From Burkholderia stabilis (GTDB lineage: Bacteria > Pseudomonadota > Gammaproteobacteria > Burkholderiales > Burkholderiaceae), in NCBI RefSeq assembly GCF_001742165.1, contig NZ_CP016442.1, positions 1,426,001 to 1,490,000 of the forward strand: a stretch of 64,000 nt of DNA, in the 5' to 3' direction. The notes under the pieces were generated by a model. It was given only the letters and a program-made list of their open reading frames with translations, made no database searches and was not told the origin of the DNA. Positions 55,306-64,000 of this stretch are shown one piece after another. How positions within the stretch are numbered: position 1 is the first letter of the stretch; the number at the start of each line of letters is the position of its first letter. Position numbers and translations under genes: made by a program.

Positions 55306-56706
55306 TCAGCCACGGGAGGACGACTGGGGATCGACATACGGCCGGCCGATCGCGTAGTAGTCGATGCCCAGTTCGGCCATCGCGTCCGGCTCGTACAGGT
55401 TGCGCCCATCGAAGATCACCGGCGCCTTCAGTTCGGCCTTCAGGCGCGTGAATTCGGGGCTCCGGAATTCCTTCCATTCGGTCACGATCACGAGCGCGTC
55501 CGCGCCCGTCACGGCGACGTCCTGCGTATCGACGAGATGCAGGCGCGCGAGCGCCGCCGCATCGTCGCCGAAATCCAGCGCGAACACGCGCCGCGCCTCG
55601 TCGACCGCCACCGGATCGTACGCGCGCACGGTCGCGCCGCGTTCGAGCAGCGCGGCGATCAGGCGCCGGCTCGGCGCCTCGCGCATGTCGTCGGTGTTCG
55701 GCTTGAACGCCAGCCCCCAGACCGCGAACTCGCGGCCGGTCAGGTCGGCGCCGAAGCGCTGCTCGATCTTGCCGATCAGCACGTCCTTCTGCGCGTGGTT
55801 GGCGGCCTCGACGGCTTCCAGGATGCGCAGCGGCTGGCCGTTCTCGCCGGCGGTGCGAATCAGCGCCTGGACGTCCTTCGGGAAGCACGAGCCGCCGTAG
55901 CCGACGCCCGCGTACAGGAAGTGATAGCCAATGCGCGGGTCGGAGCCGATCCCGCGGCGCACGGCCTCGATGTCGGCGCCGACCTTGTCCGCGAGATTCG
56001 ACATCTCGTTCATGAACGAGATGCGCGTCGCGAGCATCGCATTCGCCGCATATTTCGCGAATTCTGCCGAGCGCACGTCCATGTAGATCGTCCGCTCGTG
56101 GTTGCGGTTGAACGGCGCGTAAAGCTTCTTCATCTTCTCGCGCGCGATCGTGCCGGTCTCGTCGCCGTCGACGCCGATGATGATCCGGTCCGGACGCATG
56201 AAGTCCTCGACCGCGGCGCCTTCCTTCAGGAATTCCGGGTTCGACACGACCGAGAAGCGGTGCGCGACGCTGCCCGCGAGCCCGCGTGCGGCCAGTGCCT
56301 CGTCGACCACGCCGCGCACGCGCTGCGCGGTGCCGACCGGCACCGTCGACTTGTCGACGATCACCTTGAAGTTCGTCATGTGGCGGCCGATGTTGCGGGC
56401 GGCCTCGAGCACGTATTGCAGGTCGGCCGAGCCGTCCTCGTCGGGCGGCGTACCGACCGCGATGAACTGGATCTCGCCGTGCGCGACGCTCGCCTCGATG
56501 TCGGTCGAGAAGCGCAGGCGCCCTGCCGCGCGGTTGCGCGCGATGATGTCCAGCAGCCCCGGTTCATGAATCGGCATGCCGCCGTTGTTCAGGATGTCGA
56601 TCTTGCGCTGATCGACGTCGAGACAGAAGACGTCGTGACCGATCTCCGCGAGGCATGCGCCCGTGACGAGGCCGACATAGCCGGTGCCGATGATGGTGAT
56701 TTTCAT
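55306..56706 (-). CDS. ugd: UDP-glucose 6-dehydrogenase
   Basis: A 466-residue NAD enzyme oxidising UDP-glucose to UDP-glucuronate. The N-terminal loop is [19 protein letters not shown] and the catalytic Cys lies in [16 protein letters not shown] (about residue 258). UDP-glucuronate feeds capsule and the 4-amino-4-deoxyarabinose of LPS that gives polymyxin resistance. It is joined with lapAB and hldE/hldD in an envelope cluster. Confidence 0.97.
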   Translation of the reverse strand: MKITIIGTGYVGLVTGACLAEIGHDVFCLDVDQRKIDILNNGGMPIHEPGLLDIIARNRAAGRLRFSTDIEASVAHGEIQFIAVGTPPDEDGSADLQYVLEAARNIGRHMTNFKVIVDKSTVPVGTAQRVRGVVDEALAARGLAGSVAHRFSVVSNPEFLKEGAAVEDFMRPDRIIIGVDGDETGTIAREKMKKLYAPFNRNHERTIYMDVRSAEFAKYAANAMLATRISFMNEMSNLADKVGADIEAVRRGIGSDPRIGYHFLYAGVGYGGSCFPKDVQALIRTAGENGQPLRILEAVEAANHAQKDVLIGKIEQRFGADLTGREFAVWGLAFKPNTDDMREAPSRRLIAALLERGATVRAYDPVAVDEARRVFALDFGDDAAALARLHLVDTQDVAVTGADALVIVTEWKEFRSPEFTRLKAELKAPVIFDGRNLYEPDAMAELGIDYYAIGRPYVDPQSSSRG

Positions 56707-56796
56707 AGATGTTCCGGTACTTCCCGGTAATAGACTAACTTGGCCGCCGGGACGAGCCCGGCGGCAACCGCAGCGCGTTGGCTCCGCGTGCCGGGA

Positions 56797-57969
56797 TCAG
56801 CCCGGCATCGCAGGTTCGACGCGGCGCGGCGCATAGGTTTCCCAGCCGCTGCATCCGGGGCACTGCCAGTAGAAATTGCGCGCCCGGAAGCCGCAATTCT
56901 GGCACGTATACCGTGGCAGATTCTTGGTGCGCTGCTTGATCAGCGCACGCATCATTTCAAGTTCCTTACGGCGAGGTTCGTCGGCCGCCGCGATCTGCGC
57001 ATCGAGCAGGTGCAGCATCCCCGACAGGTTCGGCGACTTCTCCATCTGCGCGCGCGCGAGCGTGTGCGCCGCGTCCTGGCCGCGCAACCCCGCAATGTGC
57101 TGATATGCGATGTCGAGCAGGTCGTTCGACGGATAACGATCGACATAGCCCATCAGCAGTTCGGCGCCTTCGACATTCTTGCCGAGCGCGACATAAGCCT
57201 TCATCAGCTTGTCGGCGACGAGCGGCAGATACGCCGGGTTCTGCGCTTCGACGCGCTTCCAGTGCTCGATCGCCGCCGCGTGATTGCCCTCTGCCGCCGC
57301 CGCGTCCCCGGACAGGATCGTCGCACGCACGTTCTGCGGGTTCACGACCAGCGCGAGCCTCAACTGTTCGGCCGCCGCGGCCGCGTTCTTGCGCTGCAGC
57401 GCGTCCTGTGCGAGTTCGCAGTGAAACTGCGCGATTTCGGTGTCGAGCGGCTTGTCGCTCATCGACTCGATGCGCTTCGCAGTATCGATCGACTTGTTCC
57501 AGTCCTTCTCGATCTCGTAGATCGTCAGCAGCGCCCGCTGCGCGCCGAGTGCGTAGTCGCCGTCGGCAAGCTTGTGGAACGCGTCTTCGGCGCGATCGAG
57601 CAGGCCGGCTTTCAGGAAATCCTGGCCGAGCTCGTACAGCGCGTGGTCGCGCTCGTTGACCGGCAGGTCCGTGCGGCTCAGCAGGTTCTGATGCACGCGG
57701 ATCGCACGATCGGTTTCGCCGCGACGGCGAAACAGGTTGCCGAGCGCGAAGTGCAGTTCGACCGTCTCGGGATCGAGCTTGGCAACCTCGATGAACGCGT
57801 CGATCGCCTTGTCGGGTTGTTCGTTCAGCAGAAAATTGAGGCCGCGAAAATACGATCGCGGCAGGTTGGCGCTCTCCGACAGGAGATTCTTCAGGTCATA
57901 GCGTGACGCCGCCCAACCGAGCGCGAACGCGACCGGAATCGCGAGCAACCACCAGAAATCCAGATCCAT
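56797..57969 (-). CDS. lapB: Lipopolysaccharide assembly protein LapB (YciM)
   Basis: A 390-residue protein with an N-terminal membrane segment (MDLDFWWLLAIPVAFALGWA), about nine TPR repeats (residues 45-330) and a C-terminal rubredoxin-type metal site: CQNCGF and CPGC. LapB controls LPS amount by guiding FtsH to degrade LpxC. It lies downstream of lapA with a 53-bp gap. Confidence 0.95.
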   Translation of the reverse strand: MDLDFWWLLAIPVAFALGWAASRYDLKNLLSESANLPRSYFRGLNFLLNEQPDKAIDAFIEVAKLDPETVELHFALGNLFRRRGETDRAIRVHQNLLSRTDLPVNERDHALYELGQDFLKAGLLDRAEDAFHKLADGDYALGAQRALLTIYEIEKDWNKSIDTAKRIESMSDKPLDTEIAQFHCELAQDALQRKNAAAAAEQLRLALVVNPQNVRATILSGDAAAAEGNHAAAIEHWKRVEAQNPAYLPLVADKLMKAYVALGKNVEGAELLMGYVDRYPSNDLLDIAYQHIAGLRGQDAAHTLARAQMEKSPNLSGMLHLLDAQIAAADEPRRKELEMMRALIKQRTKNLPRYTCQNCGFRARNFYWQCPGCSGWETYAPRRVEPAMPG

Positions 57970-58022
57970 GCGAAATATCGAAGCAGAGACGAAAACCGCG
58001 CGATTATCGCGCGGCGTCCGTG

Positions 58023-58316
58023 TTAAATGACGGGCGGCATCGGCGGCTGGTCGACGACGGCCGGCGTTTCGCGCGCCGCACGCAGATCGCGCTTCAGGCG
58101 CCCGTTCTCGAGGCGCAACCGGAAGATCGAAGGCAGCGCGGACAGCAGGCCGGCCAGCAGCCCCACGGCGAAGAAGGCCAGACCGATCAGGATCAGCGGC
58201 GCTTGCCATGTGTAGCCGGCAACAAAATTCAGCGTCGCGGTTTGCGTATTGGCCAGCGCAAGCACCAGCAGCAGTACGAACACCAATACCCGGATCAGCC
58301 AGACGATAAACTTCAT
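58023..58316 (-). CDS. lapA: Lipopolysaccharide assembly protein LapA
   Basis: A 97-residue protein with two membrane segments (about 3-22 and 42-64) and the LapA pattern MKFIVWLIRVLVFVLLLVLALAN, NTQTATLNF. A coiled segment (RLENGRLKRDLRAA) follows. It partners LapB. An AAAGAGAGGG ribosome site precedes the ATG; the upstream frame to 58514 is not homologous. Confidence 0.93.
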   Translation of the reverse strand: MKFIVWLIRVLVFVLLLVLALANTQTATLNFVAGYTWQAPLILIGLAFFAVGLLAGLLSALPSIFRLRLENGRLKRDLRAARETPAVVDQPPMPPVI

Positions 58317-58452
58317 GAAGCCCTCTCTTTGTTGAGGTTTGCCGCGGCGCGCGACTCCCCTTCGTCGCACCGAATCGACCCGTATTGTAAAGGAAGCGTT
58401 TCGGCGGCTGCGCAGATCCTGCGCGCACTCGCTGCGCTGCAGACGCCGGAAA

Positions 58453-58482
58453 TAAAAAAAGCGCCCGCAAGGGGCGCTTTTC
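58453..58482 (-). terminator. Intrinsic terminator after ihfB
   Basis: AGCGCCC/GGGCGCT stem with a short loop; on the minus strand followed by T7. Lies between ihfB and lapA. Confidence 0.85.
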
Positions 58483-58526
58483 TCTTCAGCCTTCGCCGGA
58501 CAGGTTCCGGGCAAACCGAACGACGC

Positions 58527-58850
58527 TCAACGCTCGTCGTCCGGATCGTCAGCCTTCAGCGGCTCACCGGCACGGCCGTCGACGCGTTCACGCAATTCCT
58601 TGCCAGGCTTGAAGTGCGGCACGAACTTCTCGGGCACCTGCACTTTCTCCCCCGACTTCGGGTTGCGTCCGACGCGCGCCGGGCGACGGTTGAGGCCGAA
58701 GCTGCCGAAACCCCGAATTTCAATGCGGTGCCCTTTCGCCAGAGCGTCGGACATCGCATCGAGCATCGTTTTCACCGCGAAATCCGCATCCTTGAGGACA
58801 AGTTGCGGAAATCGCGATGCCAGCTGCGCGACCAACTCGGATTTGGTCAT
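58527..58850 (-). CDS. ihfB: Integration host factor subunit beta
   Basis: A 107-residue HU/IHF-family protein. [27 protein letters not shown] (arm with the DNA-intercalating Pro near [19 protein letters not shown]) are intact. IHF bends DNA at WATCAANNNNTTR sites. About 10 more residues at the C-terminus than in E. coli. It follows rpsA with a 22-bp gap, the classical rpsA-ihfB pair. Confidence 0.97.
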   Translation of the reverse strand: MTKSELVAQLASRFPQLVLKDADFAVKTMLDAMSDALAKGHRIEIRGFGSFGLNRRPARVGRNPKSGEKVQVPEKFVPHFKPGKELRERVDGRAGEPLKADDPDDER

Positions 58851-58872
58851 ACTTCAGCAGACCTCGTGAGGC

Positions 58873-60585
58873 TTACTGGTTCTGGCCGTCGAGCTTCGCC
58901 TTCAGCAGCGCGCCGAGGTTGGTCGTACCGGTCGCAGCAGCGCTGGAGTCCGATTGCAGGCCGCGGATCGCTTCCTGTTGTTCGGCCGAATCCTTCGCCT
59001 TGATCGACAGGTTGATGCCGCGCGACTTGCGATCGATGTTGATCACCATCGCGTTGACCTTGTCGCCTTCCTTCAGCACGTTGCGAGCGTCTTCGACGCG
59101 ATCCTGCGAGATTTCCGACGCACGCAGGTAGCCTTCGACGTCGCCCGTCAGCGTGACGACCGCACCCTTCGCATCGACCGTCTTCACGACGCCGTCGACG
59201 ATCGAGCCCTTGTCGTTCATTGCAACGTAGTTGCTGAACGGGTCGCCTTCGAGCTGCTTGATGCCGAGCGAAATACGCTCCTTCTCGACGTCGATACCGA
59301 GCACGATTGCTTCGACTTCGTCGCCCTTCTTGTACTTGCGAACGGCTTCTTCGCCGGTTTCGCTCCACGACAGGTCCGACAGGTGGACCAGGCCGTCGAT
59401 GCCGCCCGGCAGACCGATGAACACGCCGAAGTCGGTGATCGACTTGATTGCGCCCGTGATCTTGTCGCCCTTCTTGAAGTTGCGGCTGAAGTCATCCCAC
59501 GGATTCGGCTTGCACTGCTTCATGCCGAGGCTGATACGACGACGGTCTTCGTCGATCTCGAGGACCATGACTTCGACTTCGTCGCCCAGCTGGACAACCT
59601 TCGACGGCGCAACGTTCTTGTTGGTCCAGTCCATTTCCGACACGTGGACAAGGCCTTCGATGCCCGATTCCACTTCGACGAATGCGCCGTAGTCGGTGAT
59701 GTTCGTGACCTTGCCGAACAGGCGCGTGCCCGACGGGTAACGACGCGAGATGCCTTCCCACGGATCGTCGCCCAGTTGCTTGATGCCCAGCGAGACGCGG
59801 TTCTTCTCTTGGTCGAACTTGAGGATCTTCGCGGTGACTTCCTGGCCAACCGACAGGACTTCGCTCGGGTGACGCACACGACGCCATGCGATGTCGGTGA
59901 TGTGCAGCAGGCCGTCGATGCCGCCGAGGTCGACGAACGCGCCGTAGTCGGTGATGTTCTTGACCACGCCGTTGACGATCGCGCCTTCCTTCAGCGTTTC
60001 GAGCAGCTTCGCGCGCTCTTCGCCTTGGGTCGCTTCGATCACTGCACGACGCGACAGCACGACGTTGTTACGCTTGCGATCGAGCTTGATCACGCGGAAC
60101 TCGAGCGTCTTGCCTTCGTACGGGGTCGTGTCCTTGACCGGACGCGTATCGACCAGCGAACCCGGCAGGAACGCGCGGATGCCGTTGACCATCACGGTCA
60201 TGCCGCCCTTCACCTTGCCGGTGATCGTGCCGGTGACGAGTTCGTTGTTGTCGAGGGCCTTTTCCAGCGACAGCCACGATGCAAGGCGCTTCGCCTTGTC
60301 GCGCGACAGGATCGTGTCGCCGTAGCCGTTTTCGAGTGCGTCGATCGCGACGGACACGAAATCGCCCGACTGCACCTCAACCTCGCCCTGATCGTTCAGG
60401 AATTCCTCGATCGGAATGTAAGCCTCGGACTTCAGGCCTGCATTGACGACCACGAAGTTGTGGTCGACGCGCACGACTTCGGCGGAAATCACTTCGCCGG
60501 CGCGCATGTCTTGGCGGGTCAGCGACTCTTCGAACAGAGCCGCAAAGGATTCGGTATTCGGGGTGGAGGTTTGCAGGTCGGACAT
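58873..60585 (-). CDS. rpsA: 30S ribosomal protein S1
   Basis: A 570-residue protein with six S1 RNA-binding repeats (from about residue 32, spaced by about 85). Repeats 3-6 end in the typical [18 protein letters not shown] and ASEISQDR forms. It unwinds mRNA for initiation. Start is [12 protein letters not shown]; the upstream frame is not homologous. It lies between cmk and ihfB as in most proteobacteria. Confidence 0.98.
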   Translation of the reverse strand: MSDLQTSTPNTESFAALFEESLTRQDMRAGEVISAEVVRVDHNFVVVNAGLKSEAYIPIEEFLNDQGEVEVQSGDFVSVAIDALENGYGDTILSRDKAKRLASWLSLEKALDNNELVTGTITGKVKGGMTVMVNGIRAFLPGSLVDTRPVKDTTPYEGKTLEFRVIKLDRKRNNVVLSRRAVIEATQGEERAKLLETLKEGAIVNGVVKNITDYGAFVDLGGIDGLLHITDIAWRRVRHPSEVLSVGQEVTAKILKFDQEKNRVSLGIKQLGDDPWEGISRRYPSGTRLFGKVTNITDYGAFVEVESGIEGLVHVSEMDWTNKNVAPSKVVQLGDEVEVMVLEIDEDRRRISLGMKQCKPNPWDDFSRNFKKGDKITGAIKSITDFGVFIGLPGGIDGLVHLSDLSWSETGEEAVRKYKKGDEVEAIVLGIDVEKERISLGIKQLEGDPFSNYVAMNDKGSIVDGVVKTVDAKGAVVTLTGDVEGYLRASEISQDRVEDARNVLKEGDKVNAMVINIDRKSRGINLSIKAKDSAEQQEAIRGLQSDSSAAATGTTNLGALLKAKLDGQNQ

Positions 60586-60727
60586 AAAAATCTGATTGTG
60601 CATGGATCGCTGTGCCACGCCGGCCGGAATGGCAGGCTGAAAGGGCCAGATCGGGTTCCACACGGGGTTAAGGGTTCGAAACACGCTCCGCGCTTGCGGC
60701 ACGGAGCACCTACTGCTGCCCGCCTTC

Positions 60728-61414
60728 TCAGGCGGGCTGGCCCAGCGCCCGGTACCACTGCAGCACCTGGTCGACGGCTTCATCGACCGACAATGCCGAC
60801 GTATCGAGCAACTCGGCGTCTGCCGCGGGCTTCAGCGGCGCGGCCGCGCGATTGCTGTCGCGCGCGTCACGTTCACGAAGATCCCGGAGCAAGTCATCTA
60901 TATTAGCAGAAAAACCTTTTTGCATCAATTGCTTATGCCGTCTGGCCGCGCGTGCCTCGGCGCTGGCCGTCAGGAACACCTTCAGCACCGCGTCCGGGAA
61001 GATCACCGTACCCATGTCGCGCCCGTCGGCAACGAGGCCCGGCGTCTTGCGGAACGCGCGCTGGCGCGCGACGAGCGCGGTACGCACGGGCCCGTGCACG
61101 GCAATCGCCGATGCGCGGTTGCCGACTGCTTCGGCGCGGATATCGTTCGACACATCGACGCCGTCGAGCTGCGCGCAGCCTTCGCGGAACGTGATGTGGA
61201 GATCGTCGATCAGCTTCACGAGCGCGTCGATGTCCTCCGCCGCTATGCCGTAGCGCACGCTCGCGAGCGCCGCGAGACGGTACAGCGCACCGCTGTCGAG
61301 CAGGTGAAAACCAAGGTGGGCGGCGACGAGCGCCGCGACGGTGCCCTTGCCGGAAGCAGTGGGGCCGTCGATGGTGATGACGGGAGTCGGGTGAAAGGGT
61401 CGGGTCGATTTCAT
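60728..61414 (-). CDS. cmk: Cytidylate kinase
   Basis: A 228-residue P-loop kinase that phosphorylates CMP and d[22 protein letters not shown] near residue 13, [21 protein letters not shown] and the C-terminal [15 protein letters not shown] are diagnostic. Starts 13 bp after aroA. Confidence 0.97.
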   Translation of the reverse strand: MKSTRPFHPTPVITIDGPTASGKGTVAALVAAHLGFHLLDSGALYRLAALASVRYGIAAEDIDALVKLIDDLHITFREGCAQLDGVDVSNDIRAEAVGNRASAIAVHGPVRTALVARQRAFRKTPGLVADGRDMGTVIFPDAVLKVFLTASAEARAARRHKQLMQKGFSANIDDLLRDLRERDARDSNRAAAPLKPAADAELLDTSALSVDEAVDQVLQWYRALGQPA

Positions 61415-61427
61415 CGGAACAGTCGGG

Positions 61428-62732
61428 TCAGGCTTTTGCGAGTGCGGCGAAGCGGTCGAAATAGTCGGGGAACGTCTTGCCGACGCACTTCGGATCGTTG
61501 ATCCGCACGGGCACGCCGCCCAGGCTGACGAGCGAGAAGCACATCGCCATCCGGTGATCGTCGTACGTGTCGATCGCCGCATTCGGCGTGAGCTTTTCCG
61601 GCGGCGTGACGACGAGATAGTCGGGCCCCTCCTCGATGGTCGCGCCGACCTTGCGCAACTCGGTCGCCATCGCGGCGATGCGGTCGGTCTCCTTCACGCG
61701 CCAGCTCGCGATGTTGCGCAGCGTGCTCGTGCCGCTCGCGAACAGCGCCGCGACGGCGATGGTCATCGCCGCATCGGGAATCAGGTTGAAGTCCATGTCG
61801 ATCGGCTCGAGCTTGCCGTGGTCGTGGCCGATGCCGCGCACCTCGATCCAGTCGTCGCCCATCGTCACGTTCGCGCCCATCTGCATCAGCGCGTTCGCGA
61901 AACCGACGTCGCCCTGGATGCTCGCGCGCCCCACGCCCTCGACGCGCAGCGGGCCGCCACCAAGCGCACCGGCCGCGAGGAAATACGATGCGGACGATGC
62001 GTCGCCCTCCACCATGATTCGCCCCGGGGAGCGATAGCGGACGCCGGCCGGCACGACGAAGCGTTCCCAGCCGTCGCGCTCGACGATCACGCCGAAGCGC
62101 TCCATCAGCCGGATCGTGATGTCGATGTACGGCTTCGAGATCAGCTCGCCGTCAATCTCGACGACGGTCTTGCCGTCCGTCGCCTTCACGAGCGGCAGCG
62201 TCATCAGCAGCGCCGTGAGGAACTGGCTCGACACGTCGCCGCGCACGCGGATCGGCGCGTCGACCGAAATCGTCGCGGGCTTGATCCGCAGCGGCGGATA
62301 ACCCTCGTTCAGCTCGTAGTCGATCTGCGCGCCGATCTGCCGCAGGCCGTCGACGAGATCGCCGATCGGCCGCTCGTGCATACGCGGCACGCCGTGCACG
62401 CGATAGTCGCCGCCGTTCACCGCGAGCGCGGCGGTCAGCGGCCGCACGGCCGTGCCCGCGTTGCCGAGGAACAGGTCGGCCGTCTTCGCGGTGAACGCGC
62501 CGCGCGTGCCCGTGACGACGCAGGTGTCGCCGTCGCGCGCGAGCTTCACGCCGAGTTTGCCGAGTGCATCGAGCATCACGCGCGTGTCGTCAGAGTCGAG
62601 CAGGTTGGTGATCGTCGTTTCACCTTCGGCCAGCGCCGCGAGCAGCAGCACGCGGTTCGAGATGCTCTTCGAGCCGGGCAGGCGCACGGTGCCCGATGCG
62701 CTGGAGTACGGGCCGAGATCGAGATAGTCCAT
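61428..62732 (-). CDS. aroA: 3-phosphoshikimate 1-carboxyvinyltransferase (EPSP synthase)
   Basis: A 434-residue enzyme making EPSP in the shikimate pathway. Two signatures are intact: [17 protein letters not shown] (about residues 90-106) and [19 protein letters not shown] (about 345-363). [20 protein letters not shown] is the substrate loop. Co-transcribed with tyrA upstream (13-bp gap). Confidence 0.97.
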   Translation of the reverse strand: MDYLDLGPYSSASGTVRLPGSKSISNRVLLLAALAEGETTITNLLDSDDTRVMLDALGKLGVKLARDGDTCVVTGTRGAFTAKTADLFLGNAGTAVRPLTAALAVNGGDYRVHGVPRMHERPIGDLVDGLRQIGAQIDYELNEGYPPLRIKPATISVDAPIRVRGDVSSQFLTALLMTLPLVKATDGKTVVEIDGELISKPYIDITIRLMERFGVIVERDGWERFVVPAGVRYRSPGRIMVEGDASSASYFLAAGALGGGPLRVEGVGRASIQGDVGFANALMQMGANVTMGDDWIEVRGIGHDHGKLEPIDMDFNLIPDAAMTIAVAALFASGTSTLRNIASWRVKETDRIAAMATELRKVGATIEEGPDYLVVTPPEKLTPNAAIDTYDDHRMAMCFSLVSLGGVPVRINDPKCVGKTFPDYFDRFAALAKA

Positions 62733-62745
62733 GGGAATCGTCCTG

Positions 62746-63672
62746 TTATTTCTTGACCGGCTCGGCAGAGGGATTACCGCCCCGCTCCTGCCATGCCTTG
62801 CGTGCGGCGCGCGAGCGCGTGAACACGGCTTCGAGCGCCGCGCCGTCACCGGCGTCGATCGCCGCGCGCAGCCGCGTGAGCACGCGCGTGTAGCCGTCGA
62901 GTTCGTCGAGCAGCGCCGCACGGTTCGCGACGCACACGTCGCGCCACATTTCCGGGCTCGACGCGGCAATCCGCGTGAAATCGCGGAAACCGCCCGCCGC
63001 ATACGAGAATTTCAGTTCCGCGTCGGCCTCGCCGAGGATCTGCTCGACGAGCGCAAACGACAGCACGTGCGGCAGATGGCTGATCGACGCAAACACGCGA
63101 TCGTGCTGCGCAGTGCTCATCATACGAACGTCGGCGCCGGTCGCGCGCCACATCGCGTCGATCCGCGCGACCGATTCCGGCGCGTTTTCCGGCAGCGGGC
63201 ACAGCACGACGTTGCGGCCGACGTACAGGTCCGGCAACGCGGCCTCGACGCCGCTCGACTCGCGCCCGGCGATCGGATGCCCCGGCACGAACTGCGCGAT
63301 CCGCGCGCCGAGCGCTTCGCGTGCGGCCGCAACGACATCGGACTTGGTGCTGCCCGCATCGGTGACGATCGTTTCATCGGCGAGCCACGGTGCGATGCGT
63401 GCGAGCAGCGGGCCCGTCTGCGCGACGGGCGCGGCCAGCAACACGAGATCGGCGCCGGCAAGCGCGTCGCGCAACTGCGCGTCGTCGTCGAGCGCCGCCG
63501 CACGATCGATCACGCCCAGCGCCAGCGCACGCTCGACCGACGCGCGCGAACGGCCGACGCCGACGATCTCGCCCGCGCCGCCCGGCGCGCGCTCGCGCAG
63601 CGCGCGGGCCAGCGATCCGCCGATCAGGCCGACACCGAAAATGACCAGTTTGTTGAATGCAAAGCCTGACAC
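62746..63672 (-). CDS. tyrA: Prephenate dehydrogenase TyrA
   Basis: A 308-residue enzyme that oxidises prephenate or arogenate to the tyrosine precursor. NAD loop [17 protein letters not shown]; catalytic His in [12 protein letters not shown] and the [12 protein letters not shown] segment. No chorismate mutase or ACT domain is attached. In many relatives a hisC paralogue lies just upstream; here only 186 bp separate it from pheA. Confidence 0.95.
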   Translation of the reverse strand: MSGFAFNKLVIFGVGLIGGSLARALRERAPGGAGEIVGVGRSRASVERALALGVIDRAAALDDDAQLRDALAGADLVLLAAPVAQTGPLLARIAPWLADETIVTDAGSTKSDVVAAAREALGARIAQFVPGHPIAGRESSGVEAALPDLYVGRNVVLCPLPENAPESVARIDAMWRATGADVRMMSTAQHDRVFASISHLPHVLSFALVEQILGEADAELKFSYAAGGFRDFTRIAASSPEMWRDVCVANRAALLDELDGYTRVLTRLRAAIDAGDGAALEAVFTRSRAARKAWQERGGNPSAEPVKK

Positions 63673-63858
63673 GAGAAGAGCCTAGTTACGCGTGCGGAAC
63701 GACGTCCCGCACACGGAATTCCAGATTCCGGGCAACGGGCCCGCACCCGGCGCAACCTGCACCGGGTGCCGCCCGAACCCGCCTTCGGCAGCGTCGACCG
63801 GCCTGCCGTGCCCACCTGGCCGCACCGCCCGCACGAGCAGGCGACTGGCCGCCGCACG

Positions 63859-64000
63859 TCAGCGCGCGCGCGGATACGAACCGAGTATCTTCAGGAACGC
63901 AGCCTTCTGGCCGAGCTCCGCAAGCGCGGCTGCGACCGCCGTATCGTCCCGGTGCCCTTCGATGTCGATATAGAAGTAGTACTACCACGTGCCGACGCGC
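63859..64000 (-). pseudogene. pheA: Prephenate dehydratase/chorismate mutase PheA, 3' end with in-frame amber stop
   Basis: The minus-strand frame, from the window edge, reads RVGTW, then TAG at 63982-63984, then YYFYIDIEGHRDD, AELGQKAAFLKILGSYPRAR and TGA at 63859-63861. The part after TAG is the normal PheA C-terminus, the last strand-helix of its ACT (phenylalanine-binding) domain. Relatives, as I recall them, have Glu (GAG) at the TAG position, so one C to A change on the plus strand at 63984 explains it. It would remove 40 residues. The rest of the gene lies outside. It could also be a sequencing error. Confidence 0.6.

Noticed and set aside
1..64000. CRISPR array, prophage, toxin-antitoxin pair, secretion system or biosynthetic cluster
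   Set aside because: No regularly spaced repeats, phage genes or such gene sets seen; the window is core chromosome plus one IS.

Overview
The window is about 64 kb of GC-rich (roughly two thirds G+C), gene-dense bacterial chromosome. Gene content and order point to a betaproteobacterium of the genus Burkholderia, most likely the B. cepacia complex and its main chromosome. The evidence is the rpsP-rimM-trmD-rplS operon, the pheA-tyrA-aroA-cmk-rpsA-ihfB-lapA-lapB-ugd-hldE-hldD run, the dadA/lrp pair, etfBA with an acyl-CoA dehydrogenase, and codon choice. The species is an inference. Almost everything is core housekeeping DNA. The one clear mobile element is a complete 1,470-bp IS3-family insertion sequence at 32852-34321.

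Layout. 1-8166: the 3' end of moeA, a small membrane protein, a GNAT acetyltransferase, then leftward rmuC, a 2-hydroxyacid dehydrogenase, an NhaD/ArsB-type antiporter, a LutC-like protein and pncB, then rightward fdxA. 8213-8530: a strong promoter and two identical tRNA-Asn genes, each followed by a terminator hairpin. 8611-16323: creA, an AraC regulator with azlCD, two uncharacterised proteins, an S4-domain protein, a MATE exporter and fumC. 16370-24100: a thioesterase, an unlisted 46-residue exported peptide, an ArsR-like regulator, a large FecR/DUF6600-like surface protein, thyA, and a sigma-54 activator divergent from a small secreted proline-rich protein that has its own sigma-54-like promoter. 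24382-32787: folA, pmbA, darP, mogA, orn, an M48 protease, rsgA, a DUF2007-like protein, an AmpE/CbiB-like membrane protein and a NUDIX hydrolase. 32852-36718: the IS and the rpsP-rimM-trmD-rplS operon. 36797-46502: a PQQ-type sugar dehydrogenase, a TM2 protein, a radical SAM protein under a near-consensus LexA box, lrp/dadA, an acyl-CoA dehydrogenase and etfBA. 45708-51676: metQIN, an alpha/beta hydrolase, a histone-deacetylase-like amidohydrolase and mltB. 51744-64000: a long leftward cluster read from pheA through tyrA, aroA, cmk, rpsA, ihfB, lapAB, ugd, hldE, hldD and comEA to cysM. It links aromatic amino acid synthesis, translation and LPS/envelope assembly.

Most notable observations: (1) the IS landed, with a GGT duplication, in the loop of the intrinsic terminator that follows rplS, pulling its two arms 1.47 kb apart and opening a possible IS-NUDIX fusion frame; (2) pheA at the right edge has an in-frame TAG where closely related proteins, as I recall them, have a Glu codon, 40 codons before its normal end, so the ACT domain would be cut; (3) a sigma-54 activator/secreted protein pair with a -24/-12 element and an upstream palindrome; (4) a LexA box inside a 17-bp perfect inverted repeat upstream of a radical SAM gene; (5) a palindromic operator candidate sitting exactly in the spacer of the etfBA promoter. 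I found no CRISPR array, prophage, defence island or biosynthetic cluster.
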